Of a stretch of 64,000 nucleotides of DNA, positions 43,123-53,598 are shown piece by piece. Positions within the stretch are counted from its first letter, which is position 1, and every line of letters starts with the position of its first letter. The notes below the pieces were generated by a model. It made no database searches, was not told where the DNA came from, and saw only the letters and a list, made by a program, of their open reading frames with translations. This DNA comes from Porphyra umbilicalis (taxonomy: Eukaryota > Rhodophyta > Bangiophyceae > Bangiales > Bangiaceae), in assembly GCA_002049455.2 (NCBI GenBank), contig KV918992.1:1-64000 (forward strand), read 5' to 3'. The position numbers and the translations under genes were made by a program.

Positions 43123-46068
43123 CTAAACTACAGCGACAGCGCCACCGAGGGGCGGCGCGCTGGCACCTCTCCACGCAAATCGTGCGCTCGCATAGTAACG
43201 CCCACGAGAGAGAACATGGTGAACGAGCGCGAGGCGCAGTAGGTCCGCGCGGGGGCGGGTGGAACCTAAAGGACAGCCACCCATCGCACACACAACATGA
43301 GCGACCGCATACACCCCACAACTATGGCCGTCTGGCTGCGTTGGGCCCTCGCACCGGGTGACCTTCCACCCCTGGCTTCCGCAAGGAATCCCACCCGGAA
43401 ACGCCGCCTGCTTGTCCGCCACTGCGTTGCACAGGAGGAGTATCCTCTCAATGGCCAACGCCATCTCCGTGTCCCTCGTGCCGGGCAGCGAGTCGTACAC
43501 AAGCACTTCCCTGCCCATGACGTTGACGACCGCCGACACCCAGTGGGCGTTGCACAGATTCACCACCATGCCAAGCCACCGGCAGGCGCCGACCTCAGCG
43601 GCGACCTCGGTCGCGGCCGTCTGTGCAGCCACAAGCGCCACCTCCGTGCCCCTGATGCGTAGGACGGACGCCACTTGCTCTATGAGGAGGGCGTAGCCGC
43701 CAACCGAGCGCGCCGCGACACGCTGCTCGACCATGCACGCGTTGATCGTGGCGGACGTCAGCCACGACGTCTGGCACGCGCTCGCCACCTCTCGGATGTT
43801 GACCGTCTGCCCGCCGTACGCATTGTCGCCCGCCTCGGCACCGTTGGCGCCGAACGCCTCATCAAAGAACCGCCACGCGTCGTCGCCGATGCGGCTGTTT
43901 GAAAGCCACTCGAAGACCTCACCAGCAACGGCGGCGACGGAGGCTGACGGCGAGAAGATGGGGCCAAGCCCCACCGGAAAAAAGTCCAGGGAGCCCGCCA
44001 GGTCCCCCAGCCATGCAAACGACTGCTTCAGCATCGCCACGTCCTTGTTGAACGTGTGCACGGATAGCATGTCCATGACCGCCTCGCGGGTGAGGGTCGT
44101 GCGCGGGAAGGAGTTGCTGCTCACCTTGAGGATGGCATCCGAGTTTTTGGAGGTCGAGGCGTCGATGTTGGTGCTGTAGTACTTCATGCACTCGACCACG
44201 ATCTCGTAGGGCAGCAGCAGGGACTGGGACCGCCTCGCCTCGGTGGCGGCCTGCCGCTCCTCGTCGTCAACGAACGCGTTTTCGATGCTCGACGAGTCCA
44301 TCTCCACCGAAACCACGTCCGTCGAGGCGGCCAAGCCGCGCAGCGTGCAGCTGTCCGCGTCCCGCAGCACATGCGAGAGGGGTATCGAAGAGCCCGACGA
44401 CGGCGAGCTGTCGTTGGCGTCGCCCGTGGCCGGCGTCGAGCCCTTAGCACCCACCGCCAAGCCGTCTACGTCCGTGGCTGCCGCGGCTGCGGCGGCCTTG
44501 TTCGCCGCCGGGCTCGCCATCTTGGTGGTCGTGGTGTGCTTGGTCGGGCCGGTGCCCCGCTTCTTCTTTGGGCTCTTGCCCGACTCCTTCTCCTCCGAGC
44601 TGCCCCGCTTCTTTGTCAGGGGGGCGAGCCCCGACGCGGCCGCCTCGGCGGACCCAAACTTGGACCGAAAGTCAGACGTCCACCTGACCTTGAGCTCCAT
44701 GCACAGGTTGTACATCCAGTAGTCGCTCAGCCACGCCGCCACGATCACGGCGAGGCGCCGCTCCCCGCAGCTAGTCTTGACGATGTTGTGCCACGGCGGG
44801 TACAGGCAGCCGGCGTGCACGGTGATCTTGTCCTCCTTCTCCTCAGTCTGCCAATAGTTCATCAGCAGCTCCATGGGGCACGCCTGGGGCCACGTCCACT
44901 GGAGGCGGCCCTTGCCCGGTGGCGTCACGGCGATGCTGATGCGCTTGAATATATTCTTGACGCGCGTCGTCGTCATCTGGTTGATGGTCGCCAGCCCGAG
45001 GGACTGCAAGACGTCAGTCACCATCTTGCTCGTCAAGATGCGGGTGCCGACCGCCCCTGACTTGGCCTTGAGCAATACGGCGGGCGGGTGCAGAGAGAGC
45101 GGCGGGCTACCGTCGGGGCCGTCAACAACGACGACACTCCCAGCCCCGACGCCCGCAGCCGGTGCGCTTCCGCTGCGCGACCGTCGCTGCCCCCCCGAGC
45201 CGCCGCGACCGGTGATGACAGCCGGCCCAAACGAGGGTCGACGCGCTTGCCACCACGCTTGCTTGAATGCACTCTTGAACGCGTCGGTCGCGCTGTCCGA
45301 CACGCAGTCGATCACCTCGCCGTCGTACGGGCGGCTGGTGGAGCCATCCCCGCGCTCGACCACCAGGTACACGCCCGAAAAGCACTTGTCAACGCGCCCG
45401 AGCGCGGCGCCCAACGACAGCATGCCATGCAGCAGCGCCAGTGCGGGTTCGGGCGTCGTGGGCGGCACCGGCAGGCTGGCCGACGACGGCGCAGGTGCGG
45501 AGGCTGCCCCACTCGGCGGCGCCGAGTAGGATGACGCACACCTTCCGCTGCCGGCCGCCGATACCAAAGCCGATGAGGGTGCTGCGGGTGATGGTCGCGA
45601 CGGAGGTGGATGCGACGGAGGAGAGCGCGACAAAGGAGGGTGCGTCTTGGCGCCCCGCTTCATGGAAGCGGCAGCCGCAGAAGCGGCGGCCGCCCCGCGA
45701 GGAGACAGGCGTCTATTGGGTGACGCCGCACGGGGGGTGGATGGTGATGAAGAGGGCGGCGAGCCGCCCGCGCAAAAAGGGAGGGGGGGCAAGTGCCGAG
45801 GCGCCACATCCTCAGCGGAAGGCGGAGCATCTGGAAAAGTCGGGGGGGGGGACACGTGGTCGGGTGTGACACATGGGATGCTTGGAAGGGGAAACGGAGT
45901 GGGTGCAGCAGCCGGCGACCGAGGAGAGAAAGGGTCCCGAGCACAAGGAAGCACACGCTGGATGGGGCGAGGAATGGAGAAGGCTGCAGCGGATGGGGAG
46001 GGCGTCTGCATCATGCTGGGAGCCAAAGAAAGAGGTGCGGGGCAACCCACTGCCGTTCCCGAGTCCAT
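43123..46068 (-). CDS. Ulp1-like (C48) cysteine protease protein of the transposon (981 aa)
   Basis: An uninterrupted minus-strand frame runs from the first ATG (MDSGTAVGCPAPLSLAP). The first 200 residues are Pro/Ser/Ala-rich. The middle has a conserved-looking globular part (MVTDVLQSLGLATINQMTTT; SDYWMYNLCMELKVRW) and a Lys-rich nuclear-localisation-like KKKRG stretch. The C-terminal 250 residues carry the peptidase signature: NAHW (catalytic His, about 43.55 kb), VLVYDSLPG (Asp, about 43.49 kb) and QPDGHSCGVYAV (oxyanion Gln and catalytic Cys, about 43.32 kb). Ulp1 enzymes cleave SUMO-like modifiers. Copies inside DNA transposons are known, for example in plant KI-MULEs, with unclear roles. 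It lies within the TIRs and is co-oriented with the transposase, so it is probably part of the element. Confidence 0.8.
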   Translation of the reverse strand: MDSGTAVGCPAPLSLAPSMMQTPSPSAAAFSIPRPIQRVLPCARDPFSPRSPAAAPTPFPLPSIPCVTPDHVSPPPTFPDAPPSAEDVAPRHLPPLPFCAGGSPPSSSPSTPRAASPNRRLSPRGAAAASAAAASMKRGAKTHPPLSRSPPSHPPPSRPSPAAPSSALVSAAGSGRCASSYSAPPSGAASAPAPSSASLPVPPTTPEPALALLHGMLSLGAALGRVDKCFSGVYLVVERGDGSTSRPYDGEVIDCVSDSATDAFKSAFKQAWWQARRPSFGPAVITGRGGSGGQRRSRSGSAPAAGVGAGSVVVVDGPDGSPPLSLHPPAVLLKAKSGAVGTRILTSKMVTDVLQSLGLATINQMTTTRVKNIFKRISIAVTPPGKGRLQWTWPQACPMELLMNYWQTEEKEDKITVHAGCLYPPWHNIVKTSCGERRLAVIVAAWLSDYWMYNLCMELKVRWTSDFRSKFGSAEAAASGLAPLTKKRGSSEEKESGKSPKKKRGTGPTKHTTTTKMASPAANKAAAAAAATDVDGLAVGAKGSTPATGDANDSSPSSGSSIPLSHVLRDADSCTLRGLAASTDVVSVEMDSSSIENAFVDDEERQAATEARRSQSLLLPYEIVVECMKYYSTNIDASTSKNSDAILKVSSNSFPRTTLTREAVMDMLSVHTFNKDVAMLKQSFAWLGDLAGSLDFFPVGLGPIFSPSASVAAVAGEVFEWLSNSRIGDDAWRFFDEAFGANGAEAGDNAYGGQTVNIREVASACQTSWLTSATINACMVEQRVAARSVGGYALLIEQVASVLRIRGTEVALVAAQTAATEVAAEVGACRWLGMVVNLCNAHWVSAVVNVMGREVLVYDSLPGTRDTEMALAIERILLLCNAVADKQAAFPGGIPCGSQGWKVTRCEGPTQPDGHSCGVYAVAHVVCAMGGCPLGSTRPRADLLRLALVHHVLSRGRYYASARFAWRGASAPPLGGAVAVV

Positions 46069-46580
46069 CGCGCAGTGCCCCACGACCTGGCAGCCGGCAC
46101 CCGCCGCCTGGCACGCGGTACCCACCACCCAGCACCCGACGTCCAACAACCAAGCGCGCTCACGCGGCCACTCGCAGCACCCGATATCCTCGATCACACA
46201 CGCTCTGGCACCAGCTGCCGTGCACACGCCGTCGCCACCCACCGACCCAGCAAAACCAACTCCTTCCTACTCGTCGCCGCCACTCTGTGCCGAGCCGATT
46301 CCCCCGACCTGCAACGCACTCGTCACGCAAACGTACGGGCTAGCGCACAAAAGGACGCGCTGTGGGAGAAGCGTACTAAGCGATCAGAGGGCCCCCATAG
46401 CGATCCCCCAGGGTGTACCCACGAACAGCGGGCGGGTGGGGGGCGGCGTGGACCGCCTGCCCGGGGGACGCAGCGAGCAGGCGGGGTGGCCAGCCGCGAG
46501 CTCTGGATGCAGCCCGTATCGGGGCGCGCGCGGGAGAGCGGCAAAAAACGAATCCACCACACTGCACGCGGCCCGCCCCA

Positions 46581-46724
46581 GTCGGCGGCGCGCCAGCCTG
46601 CCCAAACAGCGGCGCGCCGGCCTGCCCAAACGGCGGCGCGCCGGCCTGCCCAAACGTCGGCGCGCCGGCCTGCCCAAACGGCGGCGCGCCGGCCTGCCCA
46701 AGCGGCGGCGCGCCCACCTGCCCA
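46581..46724. repeat. 24-bp tandem repeat, six copies
   Basis: GGCGGCGCGCCGGCCTGCCC plus AAAC repeats six times with minor variants, inside the right part of the transposon. Confidence 0.85.
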
Positions 46725-46779
46725 GCTGCCCCCGTGGCGCGGTGCGCGCGCGCGCGCAGCGGTTCCACAACCGGCGCCG

Positions 46780-47300
46780 GTCGAGGGCCGCCCCCAGCAG
46801 CCCCCCCCCCCCCCAAAGAGACCCGCCAGGCGCCCCCCGAGCGCGACCGACCCCCAGACAGGCAGCGACGCGCGGCCCCAACAACCGCCCCAACGATCCC
46901 GCGGAAGCCCCCCCGCGCCAGGCGCCGGTGGCCGGCCCGCACCGGCGGGCGTGCAGCGACAGCGCGGCGCCCCCCGAAAAAGGGCGCGCAAAAACCCGCG
47001 GCGGCGCGGCGGCGCGGCGGCGTGGCGGCGCGGCGACAGCGTGCACCCAGCGCCCCGTCGCAGCCGCCGGCATGCGGGAGGGCCGCCCCCAGCAGCCCCC
47101 CCCCCAAGCGACCCGCCAGGCGCCCCACGGGCGCAACCGACCCCCCGACCGGCAGCGACGCGCGGCCCCAACAACCGCCCCAACGACCCCGCGGAAGCCC
47201 CCCCGCGCCAGGCGCCGGTGGCCGGCCCGCAGCGGCGGGCGTGCAGCGACAGCGCGGAGCCCCCCGAAAAAGGGCGCGCAAAAACCCGCGGCGGCGCGGT
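46780..47300. repeat. Tandem duplication of about 290 bp
   Basis: The block starting GAGGGCCGCCCCCAGCAGCC and ending in AAAAACCCGCGGCGGCGCGG occurs twice (about 46785-47010 and 47077-47300), followed by a GGTGCGGCGGC microsatellite to about 47390. Open frames across it are by-products. Confidence 0.75.
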
Positions 47301-47583
47301 GGCGCGGCGGTGCGGCGGCGCGGCGGTGCGGCGGCGCGGCGGTGCGGCGGCGCGGCGGTGCGGCGGCGCGGCGGCGCGGCGGTGCGGCGGCAGCACCCAC
47401 GCAGGGCCCCCCCCCAGCCGCCGGCGTGCACGCCCCCGGCCGTGCCGGGCGGCCGAGAAATTGAGCCTGTATTCCCACCAGTGGCGTGGCGGTGCGTAGC
47501 GGACCCGCATGCGTGCAACGACCGCCACCGCGCAGCCCGCGACCGCAAACAGCGGAACCGGCGTGCGTAGGGCGCCCCCACCC

Positions 47584-48712
47584 CCAGGCGCGCCGGTGGC
47601 GAGGGCCAAAAAACCGCCCCAACGACGCCCGAGGAGCCCCCCCCCTGGCGCGCCGGTGGCGAGCGCCAAAAAACGGCCCCAGCGAGCTGCCAGGACCCCC
47701 CCCCCAGGCGCGCCGGTAGCACGCGCCAAAAAACCGCCCCAGCGACGCCCCAGGAGCCCGAACCCCCCCAGGCGGGCCGATGGCGAGCGGCCGAAATCAG
47801 CCCCAGTGACCCCCCAGGACCCCCCCCCCCAGGCGCGCCGGTGGCGAGCGCCAAAAAACGGCCCCAGCGAGCTGCCAGGACCCCCCCCCCAGGCGCGCCG
47901 GTAGCACGCGCCAAAAAACCGCCCCAGCGACGCCCCAGGAGGCCCAACCCCCCCAGGCGGGCCGATGGCGAGCGGTCGAAAGCAGCCCCAGTGACCCCCC
48001 AGGACCCGCCCCCCCAGGCGCGCCGGTGGCGAGCGCCAAAAAACGGCCCCAGCGAGCTGCCAGGACCCCCCCCCCAGGCGCGCCGGTAGCACGCGCCAAA
48101 AAACCGCCCCAGCGACGCCCCAGGAGCCCGAACCCCCCCAGGCGGGCCGATGGCGAGCGGCCGAAATCAGCCCCAGTGACCCCCCAGGACCCCCCCCCCC
48201 AGGCGCGCCGGTGGCGAGCGCCAAAAAACGGCCCCAGCGAGCTGCCAGGACCCCCCCCCAGGCGCGCCGGTAGCACGCGCCAAAAAACCGCCCCAGCGAC
48301 GCCCCAGGAGGCCCAACCCCCCCAGGCGGGCCGATGGCGAGCGGTCGAAAGCAGCCCCAGTGACCCCCCAGGACCCGCCCCCCCAGGCGCGCCGGTGGCG
48401 AGCGCCAAAAAACGGCCCCAGCGAGCTGCCAGGACCCCCCCCCCAGGCGCGCCGGTGGCCAGCGCCAAAAAACAGCCGCAGGGACCCCCCAGGAGGCCCA
48501 ACCCCCCCAGGCGGGCCGATGGCGAGCGGCCGAAATCAGCCCCAGTGACCCCCCAGGACCCCCCCTCCCAGGCGTGCCGGTGGCGAGCGCCAAAAAACGG
48601 CCCCGGCGAGCAGCCAGGAGCCCCCCCCCCCCTGGCGCGCCGGTGGCCAGCGCCAAAAAACAGCCGCAGGGACCCCCCAGGACCCCCCCCCAGGCGCGCG
48701 GCTGACGAGTGC
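47584..48712. repeat. About 62-bp minisatellite with 186-bp higher-order structure, right array
   Basis: Monomers begin AGGCG(C/G)GCCG.TGGC and contain CAAAAAAC(G/C)GCCCCAGCGA. Three monomer types (GCCAAAAAACGG, CGCCAAAAAACCG, GGCCGAAATCAGCC) alternate, giving a three-monomer unit of about 186 bp. The array ends about 400 bp inside the right TIR. Confidence 0.9.
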
Positions 48713-49093
48713 CCAAAATCCGCCCCAGCGACCGCCCCAGGGCAGGGCTGGCGGTAGGAGTGGAATCCTTCTCCTGGGATGAGTATCATCAACAGCCCGC
48801 CGCTTGTCCACAACTGAGGGATGGCGGATGGTGCTGGGAATGACATCAGGGGAGCACGCCGGCGCCAAAAAGCAGCACCATTTCAACTCGCCACCCCAAG
48901 TACTGAAAGTAAACCCTTTGTACTGTCCAGACACAGCGTATGTACAGCAGCGTCCCGACACGCTCCGACACACGCCGCAACGTAGCGCTCTGCATCGGCG
49001 ATTGCGCGCCTTGACGTTTGACATAGACTCGAAGACTTCGCGGTCTGGAGGCTGGAAACCGTGGTTGCAAAATCGTCGAGTGCGGGGTCTGTG

Positions 49094-49127
49094 AGAGACT
49101 CGAACGGGAACTGGTTTTCTCACCCTC
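49094..49127 (-). repeat. Right terminal inverted repeat of the 18-kb transposon
   Basis: 49094-49118 is the perfect reverse complement of 31155-31179; nine less conserved outer bases follow, then GGCTCTGG. Confidence 0.88.
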
Positions 49128-49135
49128 GGCTCTGG
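49128..49135. repeat. 8-bp target-site duplication (right), GGCTCTGG
   Basis: Exact copy of 31138-31145 at the symmetric position outside the right TIR. Confidence 0.85.
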
Positions 49136-50023
49136 AGTGGCGTCCGCGTACGCAACTCGGGAAACGTGGCTGACAAATTGGGGGCCAAAGGCGGCCCCCA
49201 CCCGCTCCGTTGCTGATCCACACGACCTGGGGGGCCCTCAACGGGGCAAGAAGTAGGGGTGCCCCTGCACCCGGCGCTTGACAACTGCGTCGCTGTATGC
49301 TTGCGTGAATCATGCGATGCGGACGAGGAGATCGGTCCGGGTCGTGGGTGCTTTGGGGCTGATATCGGGGAGCCCAATGAGGTGGTACCACCTCCGGCCA
49401 CGTCAGACGCTCTCGGGCCAGCCGTTGCCTCCGAATCGGTGAGCGTCTGCGCTGTGGTGGTGAGCACCGTGGACGGCCCGAACGGCATCTCCACGGGCAC
49501 CGCGTGGACCGAACCGCCCTTGATTGGGCTATCGGCCAAGCACGCTCTGGAGGCTCTCGACGGCCATTGACGAGACGTCCCTGACGGCTGACGGTGGGAT
49601 GGCAATCATTGCTGGCGCGTGTGCCCATGATTCCAGGAGATAAAATTTGTATCTTTCTTGAAGTGGCACCAGGGAGTGACTGTACAACCGAGAAATCATA
49701 TCAAGGTTGTACTTTCTGATGGGGCGTGAGTACTTTCACTTGAAAACCGCTCTTGTTGATCGGTTCCCGCCCTCGTGGCCGCCGGTGCCCCACGACGCGA
49801 ACGAGACGTGCGCGCCTGTCTTCGTCTCTCCCCCCCCAACCCCTCGTCCCTAGTCGCTGGAGCGCTTGTACTTCCTTGTTTGCTGCTCCTCAGACCTTCC
49901 CACTCTTGTTCGTGCTTCCATTTGCATATTTTCTGGTGCGTGGTCGTGCCAAGCTCTCACGCCGCTGTATCTCTCCTGCCCCGTTGGCCATTCCCAGCTG
50001 GTGCCCCCCCCGTCATTGTCGTC
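49136..50023. other. Intergenic region and likely promoter/5' UTR of the SmB gene
   Basis: The first 470 bp have open frames of no recognised family. 49620-49760 is AT-richer, and 49800-50010 is pyrimidine-rich, as expected near a transcription start and leader. Confidence 0.4.
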
Positions 50024-51051
50024 ATGGCGCCCGCCAAGGCTGGCGGGGGCGGCGGCGGCGGCAAAATGATCCAATACATCAACTGCCGCATGCGCGTGTC
50101 GCTCGACGACGGCCGCACGCTCATTGGTAAGCTGCTGGCGTTTGACAAGCACATGAACGTGGTCCTCGCCGAGACGGAGGAGTTTCGGCGCACGCGCAAA
50201 AAGAAGGCGGCGGCTGCGGCGGCCGCCGCTGCCGCGTCGGCCAACGGGGGCGCCCCCTCGACGGCCGACGCCAACGGGACGGGGGCGTCGTCCGTTGCCG
50301 GCGCGGGCGTTGAGAAGCGCACGCTCGGCATGGTCATCCTCCGCGGCGAGTGCGTCGTGTCGCTGACCGTCGAGTCGCCGCCGCCGCCGCCCAAGAAAAA
50401 GGCCCCAAAACTTCCCGCGTCCATCTCCAAGGCCGCCCCGGCGGGCCGTGGCGTCGCCGCCGCCGCCCCGCCGCAGCTGTACGGGGCGGGGGGGGCGGGG
50501 CCCCCGCCGGGGGGCGGGGGGGGGGGGGCGCCGCCGGCGTTGGCGGCCCCGCCCTGCCCGCTGGCCGCGGCTTTTCGCCGGGCCCGCTGCACCGCGGCGG
50601 CGTCGGCGGCGGGCCGGGCGGGCCCGGCGGGCCCGGCGGGCCGCTGCCGCCGCTACCTGGCGGCGGCATGCCCCCCCCCGGTGGCGGCGCCTTTGCGGGT
50701 GGCGGCGGCATGCCGCCCGGTGGTGGTGGCGGGGTTCCCCCGGGCGCCATGCCCCCGTTTGGTGGTGGCGGGCTGGCGGTGCCGCCCCCCCACATGGCGC
50801 CACCGCCTGGGTATGGGGGCAACCCCGCGGCGGCGGCGGCGGCGGCGGCCGCCGCGCAAATGGCGGCAGCGGTGGCGTATGGGGGCGGGATGCCTCCGCC
50901 GCCAATGGGCATGGGCGCGCCCCCGCCGGGGGGGATGGGGCGCGGCTACCCGCCCATGGGCGGGCCGATGCCCCCACCGGGGGGGCGGGGGGGGGGGCGC
51001 GGCCGGGGGGGTTACCCGCCGGGCGCGCCCCCGGGCGGCCGCAAGTGGTAG
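50024..51051 (+). CDS. SNRPB: Small nuclear ribonucleoprotein SmB/B'
   Basis: This is a core spliceosomal protein of the heptameric Sm ring on U snRNAs. From ATG 50024 (MAPAKAGGGGGGG) an Sm fold follows: Sm1 has MRVSLDDGRTLIGKLLAFDK and HMNVVL at residues about 22-49, and Sm2 has LGMVILRGECVVSL near residue 105. SPPPPPKKK then opens the Pro-rich tail typical of SmB. The tail's Pro/Gly/Met-rich part (PPMGMGAPPPGGMGRGYPP) and RG-rich end (GGRGRGGYPPGAPPGGRKW) lie in another frame, and the switch coincides with a G run around 50512-50528. A one-base homopolymer error is more likely than a real break. The loop between Sm1 and Sm2 is enlarged by an Ala-rich insert, and the usual RGEN of Sm2 reads RGEC. 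Confidence 0.9.
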
Positions 51052-53598
51052 GCTCTGGGGGGGGGGTGGGTGGGGGGCGGAGCGGTGTGCGGCGCGGGTG
51101 TGGGGGGGAGGGACCACCCGTGCTGCTGCGCGGACGCGTGCTGTGGGGCGACGCTGGGGGCGGTGGGGGGGTGGGGGGGTGGGGGGCGCGGTGGTGCGTG
51201 CTGGCGTATCGTGAATGGCGGCGACGGTGGCAGCGGCGTGGCGTGGCCGGTCCCGGACGGGTACCCCTCCATCGCGGTGAGGGGCTCAGAGCCGCGTCAT
51301 ACTACAGCCGTGTCCTGCAGAGAAGAACGTTTGCTATTGTCAACTAGGTCCTGACTGGCATCGGCGCTGCGGGAAAGGCGGTCAGAGGGACAGCAAAGCC
51401 GTCGGCAAATACAGATCGGCCGGTTCGTCCGCGACAACCCGTCTTAGACGGGTCGCAGAGCTCCGTGAGAAAGACATCTGGTTCGTGTGTCTGCGTACGT
51501 CACCATCTTCTCAGGTGACGCAGGACAAAGGCGCTTCGATTGGATAATGGAAGGCACGCACCAATAAAGCCGGCGTCTTCACCACCGACTGGGTTCATAG
51601 CGGCACGTCATGAGGTTGCCCAAGTCGTCGTGATTTGCCCAGCGCAATGGGCCGTGACGTTTCCTAAGCGGTATGGCTCCACGCGGCTGTTGTGTGCAGT
51701 CCAGTGGATTGAATCGCACCGTATATTCAATTTGAGGAATCGGGCCTCGCTCCAGATGGGAACACCCGCGACAGAATCTCAAGAGAGTACAGTAAAGGTG
51801 AGACGACCCCGAAAATACCGACGCTTCTTCCTCCTCACCCACCGTCCGCAGACCCCATCATCTGAGTTGGTGGCGCGACATGGCGTGCCCCAAGCCATGT
51901 CGCGGGCTTCGGGCAAGCCATGTCGCGCCACACTGAGGCGGCACATCGAAAATAGCGGGACCTGGGTCACTCACAAGATTTCCTAGCCCGCATTCTCCTG
52001 TCCAACAGTAGTGATTTTCTTGGGCATCTTTGAAGGGTGGTTCAACCGCCAACCGCACACCGCCGCATTCTTTGACGCCAACCCTGCCAAGAGGCCGCCT
52101 AGCACTGATATGGCCACAGGCTACTTCTGGCAGCAGTGAGCGGTGGAGCGCCCCTCCACTGGTCAGCGGCGGCCACGAAAGGCGGAGGTGACAGCAAGGA
52201 TCGACGATCGAAGCGTGGCGTTGACCCCGTGCTTCCCCTCGTGCGAACCTTGTGTCATGCAGCCCCCCGGCCCCCCATCGAATTGCCTCACGGGCCGCAT
52301 TGTTCGCTGCTGTTCCACGGTGTCGGCGGTTCTCTTGGTTGCGATTGGTCAGCACTACCTTTTGCGCCACAGCCGACCTTGACTCTTGCAGCAGACAACA
52401 GGCGCACCACCACGACCCGGCATTCGCGCTGCGTGGCCCACTTCAATTCAACAGCGCTGGACGACGTGTGTCCTCCTTGCCACACACGTTCGTGTGCCGC
52501 GGTTCCCCGATTCAATCCAAGCTCGTCATTCAATCAATAGCAACGACCCCATTCGATTGGTGCAGGCGATGGCAGGATGCTTTTTTTAAAAATTGTCTGG
52601 TCTCGACGCCAGGCTGTGCAGTGTCACTGCAGCTGGCTCTGCCGCGGTCGCGCCGCGGTCTCCGCCGGTGACCGTGTGCCGCGCCACTGCGTGGCCGATG
52701 ACCTTCAGGGGTTGGCAGGCAGACCTGTCAATGAAGCTCCGGCCAGGCAAGCGTGTGCGAGGCTGGGCAGCAGGGCGGGGTTGGCGCAGGCTGGTGTGGT
52801 GCTGCCGCGACCCGCCTGTACCAAGGCTCTGCTTGGACGCCTCTCCGTGACCGCGCGCCTGCGCGGCAGAACGGTGGAAATCGCCGCAGACCAGACACAC
52901 TCTGATTGCACGTCTGGTGGGTGTCCTGTGTTGGCCAGCCGCGCGCTGCTGTCCTGATGCCCCCCACGGCCACACACCAGCGGGTCGATGCGAGGATCTC
53001 AGCCACAGTCATGCCTGATGTCGCGGCGGCGCGTGCGCGCCCCGTCGGACTGCGCCTGCGGCTGCGCGACACACACTGCACGGCGCCACAGCTATCGCTG
53101 TCCTTTTGCTGCTGTACCGCTCCCGCCGCGCAAATGGGTCGGCGGCCTTTGGCATCAAGACCGTTGGCACATTGGCGCGCGCGCATCGTCTGTCATTTTG
53201 CCGGCCTGGCTATCCTGCCTCCCCTGCCCACACTTGGGTACTTGGCGTGACCTCTCGGGCGCTGGTAATAATAAGGCGCCTGCAGGGATTCGCTCGCGAC
53301 GTCTCGGTGCGAGTACCTTGAGCGCCACCCACGCCACGCGCACTTTGGCCGTGGTGGCCTTGAACACCCTGCTGCTCTGCTCGGCTGTGGACGTGTACTC
53401 CCCACCCCCACCCCTACTTTCCCCCACACGCACCGGCTACATCTGTTCAAGACGCCTCTCTCTCGTCGCCAGTGATCGGCACGGTGGATCAGGATCCAGG
53501 CGACACAGGCCCCTTGTTTGAGCTCCTCTTTTTCCCACCGTGCCTGTTGCCTTGATCCTCCGGCTCTTCCCTTGGCTTCTCATCGTCACCTCCCCACC
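51052..53598. other. Intergenic region between SmB and the zinc-finger gene
   Basis: The first 200 bp are G-rich 3' flank. No protein family is recognised in any frame. 51871-51930 forms a hairpin. The last 200 bp are pyrimidine-rich and probably the promoter/5' UTR of the zinc-finger gene. Confidence 0.45.
51871..51930. repeat. Hairpin with 20-bp arms
   Basis: TGGCGCGACATGGCGTGCCC at 51871-51890 is inverted at 51911-51930 with one mismatch. The loop itself contains a further CCATGTCGCG copy. Confidence 0.75.

Larger units (their letters stand above)
31146..49127 (-). mobile_element. 18-kb KDZ/Zisupton-like DNA transposon with transposase and Ulp1 protease genes
   Basis: It is bounded by inverted repeats at 31146-31179 and 49094-49127 and an exact 8-bp duplication GGCTCTGG; 8-bp duplications are reported for the Zisupton group. 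It contains a 1336-residue transposase gene (34059-38069, minus) and a 981-residue Ulp1-like gene (43123-46068, minus). It also has a possible small membrane protein gene, and large tandem arrays just inside each end. TTCGAGTCT motifs recur subterminally (31168, 31198 and 31269 on the left; inverted near 49026 and 49096 on the right) and could be transposase-binding sites. Both main frames are unbroken, which suggests recent activity. The element is far larger than typical members. Confidence 0.85.

Noticed and set aside
46320-48850. Frames of 350-800 codons on both strands
   Set aside because: They run through 24-bp, 290-bp and 62-bp tandem repeats and have no non-repetitive domain.
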